Both the position numbers and the translations under genes were made by a program. From JAPOXR01 sp965221815 (GTDB lineage Bacteria; Pseudomonadota; Alphaproteobacteria; Rhodobacterales; Rhodobacteraceae), in NCBI GenBank assembly GCA_965221815.1, contig OZ244915.1:3311833-3375832 (forward strand): a stretch of 64,000 nt of DNA, written 5' to 3'. Every line of letters starts with the position of its first letter. Positions within the stretch are counted from its first letter, which is position 1. Below are positions 6,499-14,990 of the stretch, piece by piece. The notes beneath the pieces were generated by a model. That model was not told the DNA's origin, did no database searches, and worked only from the letters and a program-made list of their open reading frames with translations.

Positions 6499-7308
6499 AT
6501 GAAATTTGTCAAGATGCACGGTTTGGGCAATGATTTTGTCATTGTTGATGCACGCGGCCAGCGTGACCAGGATTTTTCACAACTGGCAATCCTTCTCGGT
6601 GACCGGCGCCGGGGAGTGGGATATGATCAGCTTGCGGTGATCCTTGAATCCGAGTCATGCGATGCGGGTGTACGGTTCTGGAATTGCGATGGATCAGAAT
6701 CCGCAACTTGTGGGAATGCTACACGCTGTGTTGCGCGATTGCTGAGCGAAGAGCGCTGTCAGGCACAAGTCGTGCTGGAAACTCCACGAGGACATCTCAC
6801 ATGTGAGTCAGTTGGAGATGGAAGATTCAGGGTCAATATGGGGCATCCTGAGTTCGCATGGCAAGATATTCCATTGGCTACGGCAAGCGACACGCTGCAT
6901 CTGCCACTCGAAAACAACCCGACTGCCCTCAGTCTTGGTAATCCGCATTGCATCTTTTTTGTGCAGGATATCGATTTGGTCCAACTGGAAGATGTCGGTC
7001 CACGAATTGAGAGGCATGCACTGTTCCCGGAAAGAACCAATGTGGAATTCGTCGAGGTCAAGTCGGATGGCCGCTTGCGGTTGCGTATCTGGGAACGTGG
7101 TACCGGCATCACGCTGGCTTCAGGATCCGGTGCTTGCGCCGCAGCCGTTGCTGCCAACCGGCGTGGATTGGCGGCGCGATGCGTGCCTGTTGAGACAGAT
7201 GGGGGGATTTTGGAGATTGACTGGCGGGAGAGCGGCGTCTGGAAAACAGGGCCGACTGCGTTCGTTTTCGAAGGCATCCTGTCCGCTGAACTCGGTGTGG
7301 AACTTTGA
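6499..7308 (+). CDS. dapF: Diaminopimelate epimerase
   Basis: A 269-residue protein that should interconvert LL- and meso-diaminopimelate for lysine and peptidoglycan synthesis. It shows the N-terminal MKFVKMHGLGNDFVIVD, the first catalytic cysteine block ATCGNATRC (Cys71), SLGNPHCIFFV and the ERGTGIT segment. In the second active-site block, where most homologues read ACGxGAC, it reads ASGSGAC, so the expected catalytic cysteine is Ser208; Cys213 lies five residues on. Whether this is a lineage-specific variant or a loss of activity cannot be decided here. The gene overlaps the start of mtaB by a few bases, a common pairing in alphaproteobacteria. No strong ribosome site precedes the ATG. 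Confidence 0.93.
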   Translation: MKFVKMHGLGNDFVIVDARGQRDQDFSQLAILLGDRRRGVGYDQLAVILESESCDAGVRFWNCDGSESATCGNATRCVARLLSEERCQAQVVLETPRGHLTCESVGDGRFRVNMGHPEFAWQDIPLATASDTLHLPLENNPTALSLGNPHCIFFVQDIDLVQLEDVGPRIERHALFPERTNVEFVEVKSDGRLRLRIWERGTGITLASGSGACAAAVAANRRGLAARCVPVETDGGILEIDWRESGVWKTGPTAFVFEGILSAELGVEL

Positions 7309-8564
7309 GCCAGCAATCACCGAAAAGGTTTATCCATCTTGGCTGTCGCCTGAATGGTTTTGAGTCCGAAGCTATGCGGGAGATCGTTCGCCAGAAGGGA
7401 CTTGAGGATGTGACGGTCGTCAATACCTGCGCCGTTACGGCAGAGGCTGTGCGCAAATCGCGACAGGCCATCCGCCGGATGCGCCGGGAACGTCCCGGAT
7501 CTCACCTGGTTGCAACGGGTTGTGCGGTTCAAATCGACTCCGAGTCATTCAACGCGATGGTTGAAGTTGACACGATCTTGGGTAATTCCCGTAAACTCGA
7601 CCCAGAAGCTTGGGATGACATCTCTGCCCGGCGCGCTCTGCAGGACATGGTTCCCGACATCATGACTGCACCCAGTCGCAACACGATGATTTCCGGGTTC
7701 GGGTCGCGCAGCCGGGCGCAAATCCAAATTCAGAATGGCTGCGATCATCGGTGCACTTTCTGCATTATTCCTTATGGCAGGGGCAATTCTCGATCTGTTG
7801 CGCTCGCTGATATTGTTGAGCAAGCGCAGGTTTTGTCTGCCAACGGCTTTAATGAAATTGTCCTCTCGGGTGTTGATATTACGGCGTGGGGTACGGATTT
7901 GCCAGACTCACCCCGGCTTGGTGACTTGGTACAGTCAATTCTCGACCAGGTTTCGGACCTGCGGCGCCTGCGTGTCTCTTCAGTTGATCCGGTCGAGCTC
8001 GACGACCAGTTCGTGGAATTGATGGCAACTGACCCTCGGCTCATGCCGCATTTGCATTTGTCAGTCCAATCCGGTGACAATCTTATTCTCAAACGTATGA
8101 AGCGACGCCACGCCCGCGAAGACGTGATCGACTTATGCGCAAAGCTAGCGACGCGTCGACCGGACATAACGTTCGGGGCTGATTTGATTGCAGGATTTCC
8201 GACCGAGACAGAAACCATGTTTGATAACTCGCTGCGGCTGGTCGAGGAATGCAACCTGACATGGCTACATATTTTCCCCTACAGTCAACGGCAAGGAACG
8301 CCAGCCGCCCACATGCCACAGGTCGACGGCGCAGTGATTCACAAACGTGCATCCATGCTTCGTCAATTGGGACAGTTCCAGATCAAGAGCCTTTTGAAGA
8401 GGTGGGTCGGACGAAGAGGAAATGTATTGATGGAAACTCCTTTTCTTGGCCGCGCCGAGCAGTTTGCACAGGTTGAATTTGCCGAGCCACTGGCCACAGG
8501 ACAGATCATCGAAGCGCGGTTCGTGGAAAGTGATGGCGCACGGCTCGCCGGAGTCCGCTTATGA
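7305..8564 (+). CDS. mtaB: tRNA threonylcarbamoyladenosine (t6A37) methylthiotransferase
   Basis: A 419-residue radical-SAM methylthiotransferase. It has the N-terminal UPF0004 domain with three cluster cysteines (HLGCRLN, NTCAVT, ATGCAVQ) and the radical-SAM motif CDHRCTFCIIPYGRG. The SSVDPVEL and HLHLSVQSGDNLILKRMKR blocks are typical of MtaB, and a C-terminal TRAM-like domain follows (RGNVLMETPFLGRAEQFAQV). It converts t6A to ms2t6A at position 37 of certain tRNAs. The TTG start overlaps the dapF stop, so translation is coupled. It lies close to a tRNA-Lys(UUU) gene, a known substrate class, but that proximity may be coincidence. Confidence 0.95.
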   Translation: MSQQSPKRFIHLGCRLNGFESEAMREIVRQKGLEDVTVVNTCAVTAEAVRKSRQAIRRMRRERPGSHLVATGCAVQIDSESFNAMVEVDTILGNSRKLDPEAWDDISARRALQDMVPDIMTAPSRNTMISGFGSRSRAQIQIQNGCDHRCTFCIIPYGRGNSRSVALADIVEQAQVLSANGFNEIVLSGVDITAWGTDLPDSPRLGDLVQSILDQVSDLRRLRVSSVDPVELDDQFVELMATDPRLMPHLHLSVQSGDNLILKRMKRRHAREDVIDLCAKLATRRPDITFGADLIAGFPTETETMFDNSLRLVEECNLTWLHIFPYSQRQGTPAAHMPQVDGAVIHKRASMLRQLGQFQIKSLLKRWVGRRGNVLMETPFLGRAEQFAQVEFAEPLATGQIIEARFVESDGARLAGVRL

Positions 8565-8688
8565 GCAGTGACAGGTGATTTCACTTGGGTTCGCACATGG
8601 CAGACATGAATTTGCGCAGGGTCTCGGAAAGAATTCGGTTGACTTGCGAGCTGCATGCTATGGTGAATGCGCCAGCAAAAGCATTCCG

Positions 8689-9387
8689 TCACGACAGAAA
8701 GGTCGAGATTTCCCTGATTGGCTTCTTCAGCTTTGCCGCCGCCGGTACCGTCGCATCCTCCGCCGGGTGTCCGACTGCAATGATCATCGCGGGTTTCTCG
8801 GAGGCAGGGCGCCGGAGAACAGGGGTCAGGAATTTCATCGGGTTTGGCGTGTGCGTGAGCATACACAATCCGGCATGATGTAGTGCGGCCAGCAGGAAGC
8901 CGATAGCAATATTTGTGCTTTCGGGCACGTAGTAATTCTTAAAACGCTCACCGTTCTTGAATTCACCCCAGCGCTGTGCGAAAACGACGATTAACCAAGG
9001 TGCAACGGTCAGGTGCGATTTCTCCGCATTCGTGCCCATGGGTTCCAGTGCCTTGATCCACTCATCCCCGCCACCTCCAGCATAAAAACGTTGTTCTTCC
9101 TCCTCCGCTTTATCGCGGATACACGCCTTTATTGACGGGTCGCTGACCGCCACAAAATGCCAGGGCTGATGGTTGGCGCCGGAAGGCGCCGTGCCCGCCG
9201 TGCGGATTGCCCATTCGATGATCTCGCGTGGGACTGCGCGGTCGGTGAATTCGCGTACCGTATGGCGTGACTTCATGCGTGCGTAAAACGCCTGCGCGGC
9301 TTCACGCATGTCCGTGTCCGCCATCGTGATACGATCGGGAAGTGGTATTGCCCGGTATCTCAGCGCATCTCGCCTCAACATGCTCAT
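8689..9387 (-). CDS. Nitroreductase-family flavoprotein resembling iodotyrosine deiodinase
   Basis: A 232-residue FMN nitroreductase-fold protein. RHTVREFTDRAVPREII, IRTAGTAPSGANHQPWHFV, DPSIKACIRDKAEEEEQRFY and the C-terminal GHPAEDATVPAAAKLKKP follow the mammalian iodotyrosine deiodinase block by block. The residues known in that enzyme to clamp the zwitterion of iodotyrosine (Glu, Tyr and Lys spaced +4 and +21) have counterparts here: Glu98, Tyr102 and Lys123, with exactly that spacing. The protein lacks the membrane anchor of the animal enzyme. Bacterial homologues with this triad dehalogenate halotyrosines in vitro. The gene is alone between mtaB and IS debris, so context does not reveal its substrate. 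Confidence 0.85.
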   Translation of the reverse strand: MSMLRRDALRYRAIPLPDRITMADTDMREAAQAFYARMKSRHTVREFTDRAVPREIIEWAIRTAGTAPSGANHQPWHFVAVSDPSIKACIRDKAEEEEQRFYAGGGGDEWIKALEPMGTNAEKSHLTVAPWLIVVFAQRWGEFKNGERFKNYYVPESTNIAIGFLLAALHHAGLCMLTHTPNPMKFLTPVLRRPASEKPAMIIAVGHPAEDATVPAAAKLKKPIREISTFLS

Positions 9388-9750
9388 CCTTTCCGTATCG
9401 ATGCATCTTTATGGTCTGTCGCGCCAGCCAGTGCAATAGATCGGCGCATAGCGATGCCCGGATTCAGGGTGATGTCATTGAGTCCATCAGTCAAGGACGT
9501 GAAACCAGTTCTATTCTGTGTCTTGTTGATGACGCTGCATGGGTTTACCCGAAGCGCATCGGCCGCAAGCGAAACACCGCCGCAGTCATAGGACCTTTGT
9601 ATATAATTCCCAAATTTAGGAGCTTATATACATAGGTAGCCAAAATTCACCAACAATTACAACAATTTAACAAAAATCCCCCGTAGTGTCGCTACGGAGC
9701 CACCACCTCAACAACCGCCTTAACTGGCGGCATTTTTATAAAAAGAAACT

Positions 9751-11029
9751 GTAACTATTCAGGTTCTTTTCGGGTCGGTACTCCCTGTCCGTTGCGTCTC
9801 ATTTGACACTGTGTGTTGTGTCCCCATAAGTTTGGTCCCCAAGACGGCAGAAGCCGCGGTGACAGGCAGCAGACAGGGCAGGGATTTCGTGTCAGGAATG
9901 ATTGACGATCTTGAGTCATGGGCCCATCGGGTCTCTGCTTTGACGGCGGCCCTCGCGGATCGTGATGCTGTGATTGCCGTTCAGGCCGCGCGCATCGCGG
10001 AGTTGGAGCGCCGCCTCGGGCTTGACAGTTCCAACAGTGGCAAGCCTCCGTCGCGTGATGGGCTGACCCAACCGACGGCGGAGGTGTTGCGGCAGCGGTC
10101 CCGTCGCCGCGCCAGCGACCGCAAGCCGGGTGGACAGAGGGGCCACCCCGGCGGCACGCTGCGCCGTTCCGAACACCCCGACGTCATCGCAGATCACTAT
10201 CCCGCCACCTGCACGGGCTGTGGCGCGGCCCTGGACGCCGGGATGTCCGTCGGGTCCGCGGCCCGTCAGGTCCATGACCTTCCGGAGCCTCCTCCGCTCC
10301 AGGTGACCGCGCATCGGGCCCATCGGTGTGTCTGTCCCGCCTGCGGCGTGACCACCCGGGCACACTTTCCCGCTGGGGTGACCGCCCCGGTTCAGTCCGG
10401 TCCCCGGCTGACCGCCCGGGTCGTTGATCTGCGTGTCGCCCAGCTGGTCCCGGTGCAGCGGCTGCGCCAGACGCTGATCGATCTGTTCGGTGTCCAGCGA
10501 TCACAGGGAACGGTCATGAACATGGTCGCACGTGCCACCGAAGGCCTCGAAGGCCTCGCCCTCCATGTCCGGGACGCGGTGGCGGCGGCGCCCGTCAAGC
10601 ATATGGACGAGACCGGCATCCGCGTGCGCGGACGCCTCGCCTGGCACGAATCCCGGCCACCGCCGCCCGCGAAAGGGCGCCGGGGCCGACGGAAACGACG
10701 ACGGGGCCACAACCTGGTGCTGCGGCTGCAAGACAACCGGGAGGGCGTGCTGCGGTTCACCCGCGACCCCACGGTTCCCGCCACCAACAACGAAGCCGAG
10801 CGGGCGCTGCGCCCCCTCAAGGTGCAGCAGAAAATCTCCGGCAGCTTCCGCAGCACGACTGGAGCGCAGAACCATGCGGTGCTGCGGACCGTGCTGGACA
10901 CCGCCCGCAAGCCGGGCTGGAACCTGCTGGAAACACTGCGGGCCCCGCCGGATGAACTCATCAAGCGACTTGAAATGTCCTGAACCGCCGTGCGGACCAG
11001 AAAGACCCAACAAGAACCTGAATAGTTAC
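9751..11029 (+). mobile_element. IS66-family element with 18-bp terminal repeats and 8-bp target duplication
   Basis: The ends GTAACTATTCAGGTTCTT (9751-9768) and AAGAACCTGAATAGTTAC (11012-11029) are perfect inverted repeats. They are flanked by the direct repeat AAGAAACT (9743-9750 and 11030-11037). An 8-bp duplication and these ends starting GTAA are typical of the IS66 family. The element is 1279 bp, short for the family, in line with the internal deletion seen in its transposase gene. Intact ends and a perfect duplication suggest insertion was fairly recent. Confidence 0.93.
9898..10983 (+). pseudogene. IS66-type transposase, internally deleted
   Basis: The frame is open from 9811; ATG at 9898 is the likely start. 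It has the N-terminal leucine-zipper helix (DRDAVIAVQAARIAELERRL), the NSGKPPSRDG linker, a zinc finger (CTGCGAALDA, CVCPACGVTT) and the first catalytic block KHMDETGIRVRGRLAWH. It then jumps to a basic stretch (KGRRGRRKRRRGHN) and the final block NNEAERALRPLKVQQKISGS. The segment that should carry the second catalytic Asp (the HDxWxxY region and the Cys/His block after it) is missing in frame. About 361 residues compares with roughly 450-530 in the family. The product probably binds DNA but should not catalyse transposition, so the element would need help in trans. Confidence 0.82.
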
Positions 11030-11060
11030 AAGAAACTAAAATGGAAACCCGGTAGCGACA

Positions 11061-11401
11061 ATTGTGAGCATATCGGCACGCCGGGGGTTGTTCCTCCGCA
11101 CGGGCTTCGCCCTTGCTCCGGCCTGACCCATCGCGTTGCACCACGAACTGGAAAGAGTCAGGGCAAAAGTGGAAATCGTCCAGCCAGGCATGATCATGAC
11201 AAGCTTTGGCGGCTGTCGTTCCGACTTTGCCAATGGACCTGCCAATAGAGGGCTATCGGGAGGTCAGTCAGACATTCATGACCGCCCCGGCGAATTCCGG
11301 GATGCAACCGTCACCGTCAGATTTGGCAACAGATATCATCTGGACCGTGGCCCGCACTTTGCGACGCTCTTCTCTCTACAGAAATCCGCACAAGGACTTC
11401 A
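11061..11401. other. Gene-free stretch between the IS66-type element and the membrane protein gene
   Basis: Open frames on both strands lack ribosome sites and family features. The GC-rich beginning (around 11080-11130) differs in composition from the AT-rich repeat before it and looks like debris from another mobile element, which I cannot name. Confidence 0.4.
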
Positions 11402-11905
11402 TCAAGGTGCGCCTCGGTACCACCTTGCGAGATGTCTGATCAATGCAAAGAGTGCAAGAATGGTGATGAGGCCCGCGCTGAGCACAAAGAATGCAAATTT
11501 TGGTCCGGTGAGAATGATCTTCGCGTCCAGAAGATCAGGCCCACCAGCAAGTGCTATGGCTTGCACAACGTTCTCCATCACATCAAGAAGTGCGCCGACA
11601 AGCGGTAGTATCGCAAGCGGCGTCCGCCAGATGCCGCCGAGTCGAAACAGCAAGCCTGCCAGAAGCGTTCCGTAGGCTGCGGGATAGAGCATATCAATTG
11701 TCAGTGTTCCAATCAAATGTCGATTGATCTCCTTCGCCGACATTTCAGCCAGACGGGATCGCGTGGTGCTGCCATTCAGCAACGTGTCGAGAAGGGGCCC
11801 GTCTCCGACCCCGACATGAACCCACCGAAATGCAAGGAACAACGCGATTGATGCCCCGAAGGACAGGACGATTGCCCGGTTGCAAGCCATTCGTTCGAGT
11901 ATCAT
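11402..11905 (-). CDS. Small integral membrane protein of unknown function (167 aa)
   Basis: A 167-residue protein with about four hydrophobic segments: near residues 10-27 (AIVLSFGASIALFLAFRW), 70-88 (MLYPAAYGTLLAGLLF), 95-115 (TPLAILPLVGALLDVMENVV) and 135-155 (FAFFVLSAGLITILALFALI). The motif DVMEN within the third segment and a polar loop after the first are notable, but I recognise no family. The ORF is clean and has codon use like the core genes. It stands alone between IS remnants with no operon partner. Confidence 0.6.
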   Translation of the reverse strand: MILERMACNRAIVLSFGASIALFLAFRWVHVGVGDGPLLDTLLNGSTTRSRLAEMSAKEINRHLIGTLTIDMLYPAAYGTLLAGLLFRLGGIWRTPLAILPLVGALLDVMENVVQAIALAGGPDLLDAKIILTGPKFAFFVLSAGLITILALFALIRHLARWYRGAP

Positions 11906-12019
11906 TATCGCTCCGACAAAGTTGATGACTTCAGGAATTGGACGTTATCGGTCTGCATCGATGAATGGAACGGTCAGAGGTGACAAGGGAGTGATTCCCC
12001 TATGGCTGGGTTTGGACCC

Positions 12020-12430
12020 TGGTTGATTCCTGATGGGTTGCTTCGGGTAAATCATCAGGCGACCCTGGCGAGGGGCGTGCGATTGTCGTTGGCCGAGGCG
12101 GGACAGGTGCTGTCGTGGCGCCGTCTGTGGGTCAGTTGGGCCCAGACGTTGTCAAAGCGTCCTGATTTGAGCCGGGTGTTAACGATCATTGTGTTTGCCG
12201 CCTCCTTGGTGGGGTCGTTGCCCATGGGGCACCAGTATCGCGGGACGCTTGATCGCGCATCCGCTGGCGGTGGCTGCGAACAGTGCGCATGGCGGTGGTG
12301 ATCTCGCTGTGCCCGGGGCTTTTCCGCTGGAGAGACCGCAACGCATCGATCACCTTGCCCACGCCCTGGGGATCATCTGTCAGGATGGCTGCGCCCGCGC
12401 AAACCTCAGCCGGGCGCCCCGTTCATGGCC
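12020..12430 (-). pseudogene. ISKra4-type transposase remnant with an internal deletion
   Basis: On the minus strand one frame reads GKVIDALRSLQRKSPGHSEI followed by RSHRQRMRDQASRDTGAP, the KVIxALRxLR and RxNRxRMRY region of ISKra4-family transposases. After a break the C-terminal block follows as IVNTRLKSGRFDNVWAQL. Compared with the fragment at 5360, the part between RLK and SGRFD is lost, apparently by recombination between short CTCAA repeats. Frames are broken and no start remains. Confidence 0.6.
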
Positions 12431-12540
12431 CCGGCATCAGAACATATCCCCGACGGGTTCCATATCACCATGCGTGACACATTCGCGTACTGGTATCCCG
12501 GTCTGGCAACCCACGCAGACACCCGAATGACCGCCTGAAT

Positions 12541-12565
12541 GGCCCCACACTTTGTGGGACTCTCT
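12541..12565 (-). repeat. Solo terminal inverted repeat of the 94-bp element family
   Basis: CCCCACACTTTGTGGGACTC and its flanks match the right end of the 94-bp elements with one change (G to T after TTT). No partner end is found within several hundred bases. It marks the boundary between the ISKra4 debris and the gene at 12597. Confidence 0.7.
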
Positions 12566-12596
12566 TAATTCAAAATCTGGAACACACCCAGTTCGC

Positions 12597-13724
12597 TCAA
12601 TCCTCATCCTCACTGACAACAAGGTTCCGTGGAGATTCAAGGTGCCAACGTTGTCCCTCCCGATGAAGATCTCCCTCCAGAGAGACAGTCATCCTCTTGT
12701 CATGGGCGTCGGTGATCTTGGAATAGTCAGATTCAGGGAATGTTGCCGTCACTGACCGCATTCTGTTGTTAATGAATGCCTTGATGGTTACACGGCCTTT
12801 CGCCTGAGACCGATCACGATTCAGGGCAGAGATAAAGCCCTCAATACGCTCGTTGCAACGCTCCTGCTGATCACCGAGAATTGTTGCGGCCTCATGAAGG
12901 ATACCAGCGGCGGAAGGCATGAATGTTGCCTTGGCCTGCTTGCTATTCTGTGTCCTTGGGATTTCTCGCGTCAATGCCCAGCACACCGAGACGTCCAACC
13001 CTTTGCCGACTTCGATCAATGTGGCGACAGATTGGCACAGATTGGCGGTGATGCCCCGAGAGACTCGTTCCTCAAATGCGGCAATCTTTTCTCCACGATT
13101 GACCAGGACCATCGCTTCTTGCGCCGCCTGCAGGCCAGAGACAAGAGTCTGGGTCATCAGCCGTCCGTCCGGTTCAAGGTCAAGCAAGGGTTCTTGTTCG
13201 GCAAGTGATGGCGAGATCGGTACCAACAAATTCACAACGAAACTACCTGGTTCAGTTTGACCCAATCTGACTGTTTGGATGCATTCCGTTGCCCGCTGGT
13301 TGCTCCCTGCACGGAACCGTTTCTGTCCGGGCTGGAACGCCGCACAAGCAGCGGCCAACAAAAGATTAACTGCCTCACCCAAAAGGGTTGCACCTTCCCG
13401 GAGAGGAATGGAATGATCCTCGGATGCTTGGGGCAACCGAACCCGAACGAGATCCATTCCTGCTAATGACAAGTCTTTGAGGATTGCGGATTGAGGCCGC
13501 TTCTCCGTTTGACCAATTGTTTGCGCGAGCTGCAGAATCCGCGTTGTGTAGTCCGCATAATGTCTTGAAGTGGGCACATGCACAATCGCGTCATCAAGCG
13601 CGTAGACATCCATGGCTCCGTTATGAGAAGGGTCGACCCTGTCCCAACCGTGTTGCGTCAGATATGCCCGTGCGCCCAAGGGATCAACGACACCAGCGAT
13701 CTCAATAATTGCCTGATCACTCAT
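12597..13724 (-). CDS. 375-residue protein of unknown function coupled to a DUF4365 gene
   Basis: The frame is open to 13862, but the ATG at 13724 is the likely start because it overlaps the stop of the upstream DUF4365 gene as ATGA. The N-terminal 60 residues (IIEIAGVVDPLGARAYLTQH, WDRVDPSHNGAMDVYAL) look like a small alpha/beta domain. A segment GSFVVNLLVPISPSL suggests a second beta-rich domain. The C-terminus (GRVTIKAFINNRMRSVTATF, DAHDKRMTVSLEGDLHREGQ) is again beta-rich. No catalytic motif is obvious and I know no named family. Pairing with a DUF4365 protein is, from memory, recurrent in bacterial accessory regions, which fits a two-gene module with a role in defence or DNA interaction, but that is inference. 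Confidence 0.7.
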   Translation of the reverse strand: MSDQAIIEIAGVVDPLGARAYLTQHGWDRVDPSHNGAMDVYALDDAIVHVPTSRHYADYTTRILQLAQTIGQTEKRPQSAILKDLSLAGMDLVRVRLPQASEDHSIPLREGATLLGEAVNLLLAAACAAFQPGQKRFRAGSNQRATECIQTVRLGQTEPGSFVVNLLVPISPSLAEQEPLLDLEPDGRLMTQTLVSGLQAAQEAMVLVNRGEKIAAFEERVSRGITANLCQSVATLIEVGKGLDVSVCWALTREIPRTQNSKQAKATFMPSAAGILHEAATILGDQQERCNERIEGFISALNRDRSQAKGRVTIKAFINNRMRSVTATFPESDYSKITDAHDKRMTVSLEGDLHREGQRWHLESPRNLVVSEDED

Positions 13725-14246
13725 GGGGCGCTCTCTTTCAAATCCACCAGGATGGGATCTAAGCCCGCCGGACCTAGTCGCTGGCTTATCGGAATACTGA
13801 TCGTCTTCTTTGACTGATTCGTTACCGGATTTAACCCCAACAGGGATGTCCACCAAAGACATTTTTTCATGATCAGGGATTCAACTGTGCATTGTAGCCA
13901 ATCCGCTTCTGCTGATGGGAGCTCAAGGACAAGGAGGTACAAGGGTGTTGCTCGATCAGCAATCAAATCATTATAGTTTTATTTTCAGTGGGAAACGGAG
14001 ATCACCGTCGTCTCCAATTTGCGGCGAGGCGGTTGACTTGAGTTGAACATCGAACTGTGTCCGCATTGGATCGCCCGTCCGGACGGTGGCATCAATGCTG
14101 TCCACATCAGGTAGCGGTCCCCGTTGACATGTGTACCCAGCCTTGGCGGCAAGTGCGGAGAGATAGGCAAACGACAACTCTGCCTTTCGATCATTGTCAG
14201 AAAGAAGAGGAGTAGCGATGGAAGGATTGGATGAATTGGAAATCAT
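13721..14246 (-). pseudogene. DUF4365-domain protein, disrupted by a frameshift
   Basis: The first frame (from 14246) gives 91 residues with ELSFAYLSALAAKAGYTCQR, PDVDSIDATVRTG and FDVQLKST before stopping just after LKIK. The adjacent frame continues directly with YNDLIADRATPLYLLVLELP, EADWLQCTVESLI and ends at 13721. Together they make a complete DUF4365 protein of about 174 residues. The break lies in AAAATAAAACTATAATGAT (about 13972-13984) and is explained by loss of two bases or gain of one in an A-rich run. The Asp...Gln-x-Lys pattern (Asp66, Gln68, Lys70) resembles a Mrr/PD-(D/E)XK nuclease core with Gln for Glu. The gene heads a coupled two-gene unit. Confidence 0.72.
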
Positions 14247-14393
14247 TGATTGAGGGCCTCAAAAGGAACTTAGGAAAACACCTCCTGCAACTCCGTACCT
14301 CAACCCATTTCAAGGTGTTTTTGATGGAGATGGCCATCTGTCATAATCCCCTTCTATTGGCAAGGACCAAGAAATGGCTTTCCGGCCATAGGC

Positions 14394-14645
14394 TCAGGTC
14401 GGGAAGGGGTAACGTTGCCCGCGCTCTCGGAGCCGATCTTCCTCCTTTACCGCTGCGGTGCTGTCAACGCAGGGTTTCGTGCGGTAGTCAATATCGCCAA
14501 GGTACTTGCAGACGTACGTACGCTTCTCGATGTTGTTCCGGGTGCCGGTCCCCAGCGGGCGAGGTAGGAGGGAGGACATCCGGCTCGCCCGTTTGACAAT
14601 TGCGCAATTCGTAGACACCCGGCCCGAACGGAGCAGTCAATAGGC
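14394..14645 (-). pseudogene. Broken GIY-YIG-type nuclease gene
   Basis: Two minus-strand frames are needed to read one protein. The first gives GLLTAPFGPGVYELRNCQTGE (the GVYxLRN motif equals the GIY strand). After a shift the second gives SSLLPRPLGTGTRNNIEKRT, YVCKYLGDIDYRTKPCV and EEDRLRERG. This is the layout of small single-domain GIY-YIG proteins (the second strand is degenerate). At least one frameshift near 14590 breaks it, and no start codon with a ribosome site is visible. Confidence 0.5.
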
Positions 14646-14819
14646 CACCCGAGCGGGGATTGGGGGAGGGCCGCCAACAGTTCCATGGGAACACAAGGGT
14701 GGTCCTGGTATTGAATGGCTCTTCAGCCAGCTTCACCAACTGCCGCAACTTCTTGGGGCAGGTGATGGGCTCCGGGCCGTCACAGAGTCCCTTGGCCAGC
14801 TGATCCGGCACATATCCCG

Positions 14820-14990
14820 TGGCAGGCCTGCGTCCTTCCGCACAAACCGTGACGCGTAGGGGCGGCGTTTGCCGAGATACGGCCAGACACCCAGATCATG
14901 GACACGGAGAATGCCGGCCAGTACGTGATAGGTGCAGCGACACTCGGCATGATTGAGGTAGGCCAGGACCCGCTCGGTCTACTCTTCCCG
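14820..14990 (-). pseudogene. Fragment of an unidentified coding sequence
   Basis: One minus-strand frame reads RVLAYLNHAECRCTYHVLAG followed by ILRVHDLGVWPYLGKRRPYA. It has the look of a conserved small protein (a CTYxxLAGxL motif) whose homologues I recall only as hypothetical. Start and end are missing. It is upstream of the GIY-YIG fragment and may be part of the same decayed unit. Confidence 0.35.

Larger units (their letters stand above)
9619..11060 (+). repeat. Second copy of the 271-bp element, interrupted by the IS66-type element
   Basis: Bases 9619-9750 repeat 5087-5218 closely, including both hairpins, and 11038-11060 continue with AAAATGGAAACCCGGTAGCG. The IS66-type element sits between the two parts. 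Past about 11060 the sequence no longer matches copy 1 and no right terminal repeat is found, so this copy is also truncated at its right side. Confidence 0.8.

Noticed and set aside
218..12565. A single 12.3-kb transposon bounded by the two solo ends at 218 and 12541
   Set aside because: The interval contains the tRNA-Lys, dapF and mtaB core genes and further copies of the same ends; independent decayed elements are a simpler explanation.
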